From positions 1-43,945 of the IMG/VR virus record IMGVR_UViG_3300031672_000003: a DNA stretch of 43,945 nucleotides. One strand, 5' to 3'. The translations under genes and the position numbers were made by a program. The notes below the pieces were generated by a model, which saw nothing but the letters and a program-made list of their open reading frames with translations, was not told where the DNA came from and made no database searches. Source of the DNA: a virus. Shown here in pieces: positions 35,603 through 43,945 of this stretch (the stretch's first letter is position 1; each line of letters starts with the position of its first letter).

Positions 35603-36018
35603 TTACCGTTGCGAGAGTGGGGGAATTCGACCGCGGGGATGTGATTGCGCGGAGTAAAGTAGCGGAGTTCGCGGGTGTGGACAAGACACTTGATGAGTTG
35701 CTGATCCTATCCGCCTTCGCTTGGAGCGGAGAGGTGGATGGGAAGATAGCGTGTGTGTGGGGGCTGATCCCCCCGAGTGTGCTATCAGAGCAGGCATATC
35801 TCTGGCTACTTACCACCGACCTTATCGAAGAGCATAAGTTCCTCTTCACCCGCTACTCGCAGAGAGTGGTTGAGATGATGTTACAGGCTTATCCAACGAT
35901 CGTTGGACATATCGACCAGAAGGAAGTGCGCGCGGTACAGTGGTTGAAGTGGCTTGGCGCAGAGATCATTGCGCGAGAGGATGGCCAGCTTCACTTCTCG
36001 ATTAGAAGGAAAGACTGA
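35599..36018 (+). CDS. Internal virion protein A-like (GNAT-fold phage protein)
   Basis: A 139-residue protein. ACVWGLIPPSVLSEQAYLWL, LTTDLIEEHKFLFTRYSQR and AVQWLKWLGAEII are the typical boxes of T7 gp13-like and phage GNAT-type proteins. In T7 the protein aids assembly of the internal core and is not in the finished virion. Acetyltransferase activity is not evident. The ATG overlaps the previous stop and the next ATG follows at its own stop. Confidence 0.75.
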   Translation: MITVARVGEFDRGDVIARSKVAEFAGVDKTLDELLILSAFAWSGEVDGKIACVWGLIPPSVLSEQAYLWLLTTDLIEEHKFLFTRYSQRVVEMMLQAYPTIVGHIDQKEVRAVQWLKWLGAEIIAREDGQLHFSIRRKD

Positions 36019-36602
36019 TGGCCTTCGCTCCTGCTATTGCTGGAGTTGGAATGGCGGCACCGGCCGCTGGCGGGATATTGGGCGCGGCTGGCTCTCTCTT
36101 CTCCGGCCAAGCCCAATCCAATATGTACAACTACCAAGCTGGCATCGCGCAAATGAACGCGCAAGTGGCACAGCAGAATGCGAACTACGCCATAGCAGTT
36201 GGTGGAATACAAGCGGAGGATAGCGGGCTTAAGACGCGAGCGGAGGTTGGGCGGACTATAGCGGCGCAAGGTGCGGGGAATATCGACCCCAACTCCGGCT
36301 CAGCGAAGCTTGTGCGCGGGAGCGAGATCGCTATTGGGCAAGAGAATCAAAGTGTGATTCGCAGTGATGCAGCGAAGCGGGCCTATGGCTTTCAAGTGCA
36401 GGGGGCGGAGGATACAGCGCAGGCGGGGCTTTATCAGATGGGCGCCAGCACTGCGCAGACGGCTGGGGAGATAGGGGCCATCACCAGTATTGTTGGCGGC
36501 GCGGGGAGTGTTAGCTCGAAGTGGTTGCAGGGAAGTAGTAGTTTTGGTGGCGGTGGTGGGAGCCAGCCCTATACTGGCGCAAGTGACTACGCGATTTATT
36601 GA
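36018..36602 (+). CDS. Internal virion protein B-like
   Basis: A 194-residue Ala/Gly/Gln-rich protein: a hydrophobic Gly/Ala start (AAPAAGGILGAAGSLF), helix SGQAQSNMYNYQAGIAQMNA, and a region of repeated Ala/Gln helices, then a Gly/Ser tail. This fits the gp14-like internal protein that helps form the ejection channel. The assignment rests on composition and position before the transglycosylase gene. Confidence 0.7.
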   Translation: MAFAPAIAGVGMAAPAAGGILGAAGSLFSGQAQSNMYNYQAGIAQMNAQVAQQNANYAIAVGGIQAEDSGLKTRAEVGRTIAAQGAGNIDPNSGSAKLVRGSEIAIGQENQSVIRSDAAKRAYGFQVQGAEDTAQAGLYQMGASTAQTAGEIGAITSIVGGAGSVSSKWLQGSSSFGGGGGSQPYTGASDYAIY

Positions 36603-36610
36603 GGACCATC

Positions 36611-38746
36611 TTGGCACAAGTACCATACACCCCCTATCCGACTGTTATTCCACAGGACATCCCCACTCCTCGGCTGGCGGTTAACACTCCTCCAGATGCA
36701 TTCGGGGTTAATATCGGCCATGCCTTGCAGGGGCTTGGGTCGAGCGTCGGCCAAGTTGGGAACGAACTCTTCTCGCGTGCTATCGCGCTACAAGACCTTC
36801 AGAACGAGACGACTGCGCGCGAGGCTGATGCGAATTACATGATGCAAGTGGGTGATCTTCACGCGAAGTTCTCCTCGCTAGAGGGGAAGGATGCGGTTAA
36901 TGCCTATCCGAAGTACACCGCGGATATCGAGAACCTCCGCAAGCAGACCCGCGACTCCCTCCCAACTGCAATGGCGCAGAAGCTCTTCGACTCTACCTCG
37001 ATGTCAACGATGTCAAGGACGATCTTCAATGGCGCGGGGCATGCGGCGGCAGAGCAGAAGGGGTGGGCGGTCGGGGCGAGTAAGGCCCGCGTGGCGGGGT
37101 TCAATGACCAAGCCTTGATCGACCCAAGCGACGAGCGGAACTTCAACAACCAACTCGAAGCTGGAGATGAGGAGGTTCGGCAACAAGGCGCCGCAAAGGG
37201 TGAGAGCGACGACCAGATCAACTACAACATCTCCAAGAACCACTCCTCAATGTGGATGAATCGGATTGAAGGAACCGCGAGGACAAATCCATTCGGCGCG
37301 CAGAAAATGCTCGATGATGCGATCGCGAACGGGGATGTTCGTGGAGAGGACCTTGAGAAAGTCCAGCGCATCGTCCGCCAGCAAGTCTATACCACCGGCG
37401 CTAGAAACATCTCCGCTGATATTCGATCTGGCCGCGACACCTCGTTGGGTGATAAGGCAGTACCTATGCCTGCTGCAAAGGCTGCTATTGCTGGGAATGA
37501 GAGCGGGGGAGATTACAATGCAATCGGCCCAGCGACAAAGGGTGGAGATCGCGCATTGGGCAAGTACCAAGTCATGCAGAGCAATCTTCCAGAGTTCCTT
37601 TCGCAGGCTGGCCTGCCTTCGATGACGTCGAAGGAGTTCCTTGGAGATCAGGCTGCGCAGGAGAAAGTCTTCGAGACGGTCTTCGGCGGGTACATGGAGA
37701 AGTACGGTAGCTTCAACGAAGCCGCGAGCATGTGGTTCTCTGGGAAGTCAGTGAAGGATGCTGGAACAGCGAGTGATGGGCATTGGACAGTACCACAATA
37801 CCTTGCTAATGCCAATGCCACTTTGGCAAAGAACACTCCGCTCGCCGATTTAGCTACTATCGCAGAGAGCAAGGCCGATGTCTACTCCCGTAACGATCCT
37901 CTCGCTGGAGACTACGCGCGCGACCGGATGATCTCAGATGTGAATAAGCAGAAGGCGATCAAGCGAGATCAAGACTACACGAATATGAACACAGTGGATA
38001 GCGCGATCCTCACTGGAGGGCAGGGTGGGAAGTTGCCGACTTCGATCGAGGAACTAAAGGCAGTCTCACCAGATGTCGCCACCGCTTGGGGGCAGCTTGA
38101 TGCCCAGCACCAGAAGCGCGTCCTTACTGCGATCGTGCAGAACGCGAAGGGTGATCATGCTTGGACGCAGGATTCCATGCGGGACTATCAGCAGCTGAAA
38201 GGCCAGGCATACGACGACCCCGCCAGCTTCCTTGATGAGGATATCATAACCGGCCACGCGAACCTGCCAAACCGGACGAAGGTGGAGCTTATCAACCTCC
38301 AAGCAAAGCTCAAGTCCAACTCCGAGGCCGACCCCCGCGTAACCCGTGCACTCTCTACCCTCGCGCCGGAATTGAATGCAGCTGGGATCACCAAGACCGG
38401 GAGCAAGGACACCTACTACCAGTTCATCGGCTCTCTTCAAGATGCGCTGCAAGACTTCGCTACCGAGCATAAGCGCTCACCGAAGATGAATGAGGTTCAG
38501 GAGATCGGCAACTCTCTCCTCGCTGAGCAACACCATCATTGGTGGCAGACTAGCCAGCCATTCTTCTCCCGCCCTGTCCCGCAGGAAGACGCTGATCAGA
38601 TTCACGCAGACTTCTCTGCGAAGTATTCTGGCATCACTCCGACGGATGAGCAGGTCCAGCGCATCTACGCGGCGGATCAGTATAAGAAGTTGTATGGCGG
38701 GTCCGCGAAGAAGGAGACAGATGTGCCAGAGGTACCGCAACGCTGA
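36611..38746 (+). CDS. Internal virion protein with lytic transglycosylase-like domain
   Basis: A 711-residue protein. An N-terminal alpha-helical region (residues 30-260, with many charged coiled segments) is followed by a transglycosylase-like domain around residues 290-410: AIAGNESGGDYNAIGP contains the candidate catalytic Glu (297), then ALGKYQVMQSNLPEFL and ASMWFSGKS. Such domains open peptidoglycan during DNA ejection. Start TTG 36611 is preferred because GAGGA lies a few bases upstream; TTG 36599 is in frame. The stop overlaps the next ATG. Confidence 0.8.
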   Translation: MAQVPYTPYPTVIPQDIPTPRLAVNTPPDAFGVNIGHALQGLGSSVGQVGNELFSRAIALQDLQNETTAREADANYMMQVGDLHAKFSSLEGKDAVNAYPKYTADIENLRKQTRDSLPTAMAQKLFDSTSMSTMSRTIFNGAGHAAAEQKGWAVGASKARVAGFNDQALIDPSDERNFNNQLEAGDEEVRQQGAAKGESDDQINYNISKNHSSMWMNRIEGTARTNPFGAQKMLDDAIANGDVRGEDLEKVQRIVRQQVYTTGARNISADIRSGRDTSLGDKAVPMPAAKAAIAGNESGGDYNAIGPATKGGDRALGKYQVMQSNLPEFLSQAGLPSMTSKEFLGDQAAQEKVFETVFGGYMEKYGSFNEAASMWFSGKSVKDAGTASDGHWTVPQYLANANATLAKNTPLADLATIAESKADVYSRNDPLAGDYARDRMISDVNKQKAIKRDQDYTNMNTVDSAILTGGQGGKLPTSIEELKAVSPDVATAWGQLDAQHQKRVLTAIVQNAKGDHAWTQDSMRDYQQLKGQAYDDPASFLDEDIITGHANLPNRTKVELINLQAKLKSNSEADPRVTRALSTLAPELNAAGITKTGSKDTYYQFIGSLQDALQDFATEHKRSPKMNEVQEIGNSLLAEQHHHWWQTSQPFFSRPVPQEDADQIHADFSAKYSGITPTDEQVQRIYAADQYKKLYGGSAKKETDVPEVPQR

Positions 38747-41700
38747 TGGGCCAATACTCCGATACCATAGAGAACATCTTCGGCCCGGCTCGGCAGGCTG
38801 CACAAACAGCAGTAGTCTCAGACAGCGATGCTGAGCCGGATAATGCTGGTCGAGCGATGGAGATTTCGCAGGCGACAGGGGTGCCGCCTAGCGTTGTCTA
38901 CTCCTCGCTCGACCAGTTTGATGTGCAGCACAAGCAGAAGCTCGCGAGCGATATCGTACAAGGGAACCCTCACCTTGTCGATTACGTCAACTCCTCTCCG
39001 ATGGCAGCGAAGGTCAGCAATGACGATTGGGGAACGCTGGATTCGATCTCGCAGAAGCTTGCGCCATTTGCGCGGGGGGCGAAGGCAGTTATGCAAGCTG
39101 CGGTGGAGGGGTTCAAGCAGTACCACGGGGAAAGTGTTGGTCTGCCGCAGGAGGAGCTTGATAAGGTAAAGAACCTGACCAATGCTTCTCCGCAGATGGT
39201 CAGCCTGCTCAACCGAATCCTTCTCCACACCCCCCTTGGCCAATCTTACGAAGCGCAGAACATCCTCCAAGGAATGGCCGGAGCACTCTCTACCGGAGCA
39301 GGAGAACTCGGGCGGCAGCTTGGGTACCCTAACGCACCGGACTTCGCAGAGAAGGCATTGCAAGCCGCGTTTGATCCAGGCCTTGCTGCGTCACTAGGCC
39401 CTGTTGGAGAAGCGCTGGGTCCAGTTGATATTGCAATGCACAATAAGATGCTGAAAGGGGCGGTGAAAGCGATCACCGATTCGGCGGGGAAGGTCGAACC
39501 GTATGTGGCGAATGGGAGAGTGCCGCCGGTCGGACTTGATGAGCTAACCGACCAAGCCCACGCCGAGCAGGCGAAGTTGGATGGGAAGAATCTTCAAGAC
39601 CTCTTCTCAGAAGTGCAGCAGTCCACGACGAAAGAGCGCGCGCCAGAGATGCTTGCGCAGTTCATTGGGCAGCATACAGATGCGCATATCGGAGTCGATC
39701 TGGAGGGGATCGATAAGCTCTTTGGCGAGGACTACGCACCGAAGCCGGGTGATAATAAGCTCGGCTGGGTTCCTGAGATCGCAGAGCAGATGGACCTTGC
39801 GCGGGCTGGCGGTGGGGATGTGAATATCCCGTTGGTGGATTGGTTAGTGAAGGCCGATCCGGAGGTGGCGAAGGAGCTTCACGACTTCATCAGGGTTCGG
39901 CCGGAGGGGATGACGATTGATGAGGGGAAGGGGGCTGGGCCGAAGGTGATGGCGGCGGAGGAGCCTAAGTTAGAAGGAGAGGAAGCCGCCCTTCCCTCTC
40001 CAATTGATAGTATCCGCGCCGCTGCCAAGCTCTCCATTCCAGAAGCTGTTGATGAAGGTATCGTCCCCTCTAGCACTATCCAAGGCGAAGTCACCGACCA
40101 AGGTATTACCGCCCCTGCCATCCACGCCTTCTCCGCCAAAGATGCGATGGCGATGGTGGATAAGGACCGCCTCTCCGGTGTCCCCCGTGCTCTTGCAGAG
40201 CTCTTCGGCGATCGCCTCCCACGTCTTGCTGGTGACACGGGCATTCACGTTGTCTCTGGGGAAGATATGCGGAAGTTGAATGTAGCAAACGAGATCGACC
40301 CCGAAGCCCCCGCATACTATAACCCAAATACTAACCAAATCATCATGCGCGAAGATATTGCAAATGGTGACTTTGGGCACAATGCTTCGGCACACGTACT
40401 GATCCACGAGACTGCTCACGCTGCGACAAGCGACGCACTCTACCGCTACCCGCAGTTGAAGGGCTTCGTCACATCAATGATATCGGAGACTAGTGGCTAC
40501 CTAAATCAGGTCGATAAAGCTTCTCGCCTTCTCCATAACTACGCTTTCAAGAACGAAGATGAGTTCATCGCGGAGGCCTTCTCAAATCCGAGGTTCCAAG
40601 AAGTCCTCTCCACCACCCCTATTTCAAAGGAACTCGCGAGGCGCCTTGCGCTAGATAAGCCTTCGCCGTCAGTCTGGGACGCGGTTAAGAACATTGTAAA
40701 GGACCTCATCGAGCAACTCACTGGCGTTAGGATGCCAGATACGATGATGGATGGAGTGCTTAGGCTCGGGGAGGTCTTTGAGAAGATCAAGGGGGATGAG
40801 GTAGCGAAGGAAAGAAGGGCGGCAAAGGGCGCGGAGCCTATCGACCAGTCCATCTTCACTCGCGCCACTGCTCTCGGGATGAACAAGGCCCGGCTTCAGC
40901 GGTATATGGAATTGATTGCGAAGCAGCGGGAGGAGGACGCGGCTTACCACGCGGGGGTAGCTGAGAAGTCCGAGCGTGAGAGGCAGACGAAAGAATGGAA
41001 GGAGAATGAAGCTGCGGTACGAAAGGAAGCTACCGAGGCCGTCCGCTCCCGCCCTGATATCGCAGCTGATCGCCTACTTCGCGAAGGAGAACTCTACGGC
41101 GAGAAAGTTCGCAAGCCCCGCTTGCGTGAAGATGCATTAACTCCCGAACAGGCCGCGGTCCTACCAGAGGAGTTCCTCGGCAAGAAAGGGATGCACCCAG
41201 ACGATCTCGCAGGGCTCTTCGGCTATCATAGCGGCCATACTCTCGTTGACTCCCTCGCGAAGGTGCAAGAGGAACGCGGGCTTGAGGGCCTAACCCCCGC
41301 TGCGCACTTCTCTAAACTCGTCGACGCTGAGACTGAGCGGCGGATGAAGCGGCAGTATGGGAACCTTGAAGACAACATCTTGGAGGGGGCGAAGGACCAC
41401 GTCATCTCCCAGACGCAGATTGACATAATCGCACAGGAAGTTTACGCTCTCGCGGAGAAGAACAAAGCCTCCCTCCCTATCTCTCCAGATAATATGAAGT
41501 CTTGGGTGAAGGAACAGTTCAATGGCACGTCAGTGGGGGCTCACTCAACGGACAAGTACCTCGCACAAGCCGGGCGCGCGGGAGCGGACGCGGAAGAGGC
41601 GCTGTTGGAAGAGCGGCCGAGCGATGCTCTTAAGGCTAAGCAACAGCAGCATGTTGCCATGCTTCTTGCGAACGAGGCTAAGAAACTGGAGAAGGAGAAG

Positions 41701-43945
41701 GGTAGCTTTGGGAGGATTGCGAAGAGGTTTGCGAAGCGGGAGGTGACTGGGGTTCTACCGGAGTACACAAACTTCATCCACGATATCCTAATACGGACAG
41801 GGAATTTGGTTCGTCGGAGTGTGCAAGACCTCGAGCGCGAGATAGAGGCGAGTGGATATAAGGACCTGGAGAATTTTGTAAGTGTGAAGGAGGGGGAACT
41901 GCGCGAACTACCCGTCGCCGACTTCCTCTATGACTCGACATGGCGGAAGCCCGTTGAGCAGATGACGGTTGATGAGTTCCGCGCGGTCCACGATTCGCTA
42001 AAGGCCTTGCAGAAGAACGGTCGAGATGAACTTAAGATATACTCCGCCGGTGCCGAGCGCGATCTGAAGGAAGTTAAAGGGGAGATGATTGAGGAGCTTA
42101 AGACCTTCCCTCAGCGGAGGTCTGAGTTCAATCAAGGCAAGGTGGGAAAGTTCAAGAGCAAGCTTCAAACCTACCTCGCTGAGCACCTTCAGCTTGAGAG
42201 CCTCTTCAACCGCTGGGATCGCGGTGATCCGGGGGGAGTGTGGACGCAGTACGTCATGCGGGATTTGGCGGCTGCCGCCAACGAAAAGGACGCGGTGATC
42301 CGCGAGTTCTCGAATAAGGTCAGAGGATTAGCCGACGATGTGGACATTCATGAGCGTATCCCTAACAATCTTTTTCGTGATCCTGATACTGGGGAGCCCC
42401 TCCCGCTAACGAGGAAGAACCTTCGCGCGATCCTCATGAACGCCGGGAACGCGAGCAACCTTGATAAACTCGCGCGCGGGTTCAAGATATTCACGACGGT
42501 CGAGCGCGGAGGCAAGACGATTACGGTCGGTGATACCGCGAAGATCATGCGGTGGCTCCATCAGTTCGCGACGAAGAAGGATTGGGACTTTGCACAAGGG
42601 CTGGGGAATCTCTTCGCTGAACTAAAGGAACGCAGCGATCGGATGGTGAGGAACCTCGCAGATGTGCCTGCGCAGGATGTTCGGAAGGACCCGATCCAGA
42701 CGCCGCACGGAACCTACGATGGCTGGTACTACCCTATCATCTACGATAAGAGGTGGGAAGGGTCGAGTAAGAAGCTGATGGGGCCTGACCCGCTGGAGCA
42801 GAGTAATTACATTCGCGCCAGTACCCCACAGGGCTACACCAAGTCCCGCACTGGCTACGCCGCACCGATCGAACTCGACCTCGACTCTATGCCGGGGCGG
42901 ATGAAGTCGATCATCCACGACTTGACTATGCGGCCAGCGGTTATAAATGCGAGCAAGATATTCTACGACCGAGAGGTTCGCTCGGCGATCTCCAACCACT
43001 ACGGCAAGGCGTATCGTGATCTCTTGATCCCATACCTCCGCGATGTCGCAAATGCCTCAAACTATATCAGCGAAGCGCAGAAGGTTGGGTCGCAAGTCAG
43101 CGAGTTCTTCCGCCAGAATACCATCGCCATGCTGATCGGCTTCAACCCCCGCACTGTTGCAAAGCACGGTATGACCGCGCTGGTGCAGAGTGTGAATGAG
43201 GTCGGCACAAAGGAGTTCGCGAAGGCGGTGAAGAGTCTGTTCTCTGTCAATGAGGATACTGGCGATCGCAACTTCACCTTTGCGATGAAGGAATCGCAAG
43301 AGCTTCAGCGGCGCCACCGCAACTACCGCGAGAGCCTAAGCGGCGCGCATGACGAGGTGATCGGCCAGCCAACGAGTTGGCGACAGGCACTGATCCAAGC
43401 GGGCGCAACCCCTGTTGCATTCAGCGATCTAATGTCCGCGGTTCCGACTTGGCTGGCGAAGTATGAGACCGCTTCCCGCGATGACCTTCCTCATGGCGAC
43501 GCAGTCTATGAAGCGGATCGCGCGGTACGCCGTGCACATGGATCGTCGGTGATGACCAACCGCCCAGGGGTGGTGCGGAATTGGAACCCTTGGTTCACCT
43601 CTCTCTACGGCTTCTTCTCCCACATCCTCAACCGCCAGTACGAGCTTGCTTGGCGCGCGAAAGACACCCTCGGGATGGCGAAGGAGGGAGAGCTTGGCGC
43701 AGCGATGAAGGAAATCCCCGCGCTGTCGCGGATGACCTTCGCCTATATCCTCTTCCCCACAATGGTCGAGAGTATGATAACTCCAATCCCAGGCGAAGAC
43801 CATACCCCTTGGGGCATTCGTGCGGCTAAGGCAATCGCCTTCGACCTCGCCTCCTCTTGGCCGGGGGTTCGGGATATCGTCAGCGCATGGGCCGCTGGCC
43901 GCGATCCTTCCGCCGGGCTAATCGGCACTGGCTTCAAAACCATCA
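38746..43945 (+). CDS. Giant internal virion-type protein with HExxH metalloprotease-like domain (partial)
   Basis: An uninterrupted frame of 1733 codons that runs off the right edge. It begins at ATG 38746, overlapping the previous stop. Residues 554-558 are HETAH in LIHETAHAATSDALYRYP, and NEDEFIAEAFSNPRF follows about 45 residues later with a candidate third-ligand Glu, a zinc-metalloprotease layout seen in large phage polyvalent proteins. Long charged helical stretches follow. Near the right end a hydrophobic segment (FAYILFPTMVESMI) and the box NWNPWFTSLYGFFSHILNR resemble the C-terminal part of giant ejected proteins (T7 gp16/DarB-like group). It is probably ejected with the DNA. Confidence 0.78.
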   Translation, partial: MGQYSDTIENIFGPARQAAQTAVVSDSDAEPDNAGRAMEISQATGVPPSVVYSSLDQFDVQHKQKLASDIVQGNPHLVDYVNSSPMAAKVSNDDWGTLDSISQKLAPFARGAKAVMQAAVEGFKQYHGESVGLPQEELDKVKNLTNASPQMVSLLNRILLHTPLGQSYEAQNILQGMAGALSTGAGELGRQLGYPNAPDFAEKALQAAFDPGLAASLGPVGEALGPVDIAMHNKMLKGAVKAITDSAGKVEPYVANGRVPPVGLDELTDQAHAEQAKLDGKNLQDLFSEVQQSTTKERAPEMLAQFIGQHTDAHIGVDLEGIDKLFGEDYAPKPGDNKLGWVPEIAEQMDLARAGGGDVNIPLVDWLVKADPEVAKELHDFIRVRPEGMTIDEGKGAGPKVMAAEEPKLEGEEAALPSPIDSIRAAAKLSIPEAVDEGIVPSSTIQGEVTDQGITAPAIHAFSAKDAMAMVDKDRLSGVPRALAELFGDRLPRLAGDTGIHVVSGEDMRKLNVANEIDPEAPAYYNPNTNQIIMREDIANGDFGHNASAHVLIHETAHAATSDALYRYPQLKGFVTSMISETSGYLNQVDKASRLLHNYAFKNEDEFIAEAFSNPRFQEVLSTTPISKELARRLALDKPSPSVWDAVKNIVKDLIEQLTGVRMPDTMMDGVLRLGEVFEKIKGDEVAKERRAAKGAEPIDQSIFTRATALGMNKARLQRYMELIAKQREEDAAYHAGVAEKSERERQTKEWKENEAAVRKEATEAVRSRPDIAADRLLREGELYGEKVRKPRLREDALTPEQAAVLPEEFLGKKGMHPDDLAGLFGYHSGHTLVDSLAKVQEERGLEGLTPAAHFSKLVDAETERRMKRQYGNLEDNILEGAKDHVISQTQIDIIAQEVYALAEKNKASLPISPDNMKSWVKEQFNGTSVGAHSTDKYLAQAGRAGADAEEALLEERPSDALKAKQQQHVAMLLANEAKKLEKEKGSFGRIAKRFAKREVTGVLPEYTNFIHDILIRTGNLVRRSVQDLEREIEASGYKDLENFVSVKEGELRELPVADFLYDSTWRKPVEQMTVDEFRAVHDSLKALQKNGRDELKIYSAGAERDLKEVKGEMIEELKTFPQRRSEFNQGKVGKFKSKLQTYLAEHLQLESLFNRWDRGDPGGVWTQYVMRDLAAAANEKDAVIREFSNKVRGLADDVDIHERIPNNLFRDPDTGEPLPLTRKNLRAILMNAGNASNLDKLARGFKIFTTVERGGKTITVGDTAKIMRWLHQFATKKDWDFAQGLGNLFAELKERSDRMVRNLADVPAQDVRKDPIQTPHGTYDGWYYPIIYDKRWEGSSKKLMGPDPLEQSNYIRASTPQGYTKSRTGYAAPIELDLDSMPGRMKSIIHDLTMRPAVINASKIFYDREVRSAISNHYGKAYRDLLIPYLRDVANASNYISEAQKVGSQVSEFFRQNTIAMLIGFNPRTVAKHGMTALVQSVNEVGTKEFAKAVKSLFSVNEDTGDRNFTFAMKESQELQRRHRNYRESLSGAHDEVIGQPTSWRQALIQAGATPVAFSDLMSAVPTWLAKYETASRDDLPHGDAVYEADRAVRRAHGSSVMTNRPGVVRNWNPWFTSLYGFFSHILNRQYELAWRAKDTLGMAKEGELGAAMKEIPALSRMTFAYILFPTMVESMITPIPGEDHTPWGIRAAKAIAFDLASSWPGVRDIVSAWAAGRDPSAGLIGTGFKTI

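Noticed and set aside
38818-39363. Leftward frame of 181 codons
   Set aside because: Antisense to the giant virion protein, whose frame is open for 1733 codons.
16720-43945. Diversity-generating retroelement as in BPP-1
   Set aside because: The capsid genes resemble BPP-1, so a reverse transcriptase, Avd-like protein and template/variable repeats were looked for, but none was seen in this window.

Overview
The window reads as part of a tailed double-stranded DNA phage genome with podovirus-type virion genes. The head module resembles that of Bordetella phage BPP-1: terminase, head-to-tail connector, Bbp19-like protein, scaffold-like protein, GP7/Bbp17-like major capsid protein and Bbp16-like cement protein. 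The host is probably a Gram-negative, moderately GC-rich bacterium, because the phage encodes a lipoprotein, several Sec-type signal peptides and an O-antigen-ligase-like membrane protein. No integrase, reverse transcriptase (and so no BPP-1-like diversity-generating retroelement), tRNA or CRISPR array was seen.

Layout. Positions 1-12630 hold a dense leftward block of replication and recombination genes and many small genes: family A DNA polymerase (split into two frames), a uracil-DNA-glycosylase-like/exonuclease protein, a Sak4-like ATPase, a possible ssDNA-binding protein, a Cas4/RecB-type nuclease and a UvrD-like helicase. It starts at a sigma70-like promoter (12645-12673). Genes are tightly coupled by NTGA stop-start overlaps, and in several of them the Shine-Dalgarno of the next gene is the coding sequence for a C-terminal IKRRKL-type tail.

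Positions 12631-13038 are a non-coding control region. It has two divergent arrays of four 11-bp repeats flanking an AT-rich segment with a 21-A run, which makes it a candidate replication origin, followed by a strong leftward terminator.

Positions 13039-16233 are a second leftward block of small genes. Its untranslated gaps contain two sequences that match the type II hammerhead ribozyme core on the leftward-transcribed strand. I regard these as the most striking items in the window.

Positions 16234-16719 are a divergent regulatory region ending in a perfect consensus promoter (TTGACA, 17-bp spacer, TATAAT) directly in front of the rightward block.

Positions 16720-43945 are the rightward virion block: GIY-YIG protein, TerS-like, TerL, connector, capsid genes, then an unusual cassette (24181-30151) with five proteins carrying signal peptides and a multi-pass O-antigen-ligase-like protein, then adaptor, large tail protein, internal virion proteins, a transglycosylase-domain protein, and a giant protein of more than 1700 residues that runs off the right edge. 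All names come from motif recognition by eye; no database search or folding program was run.
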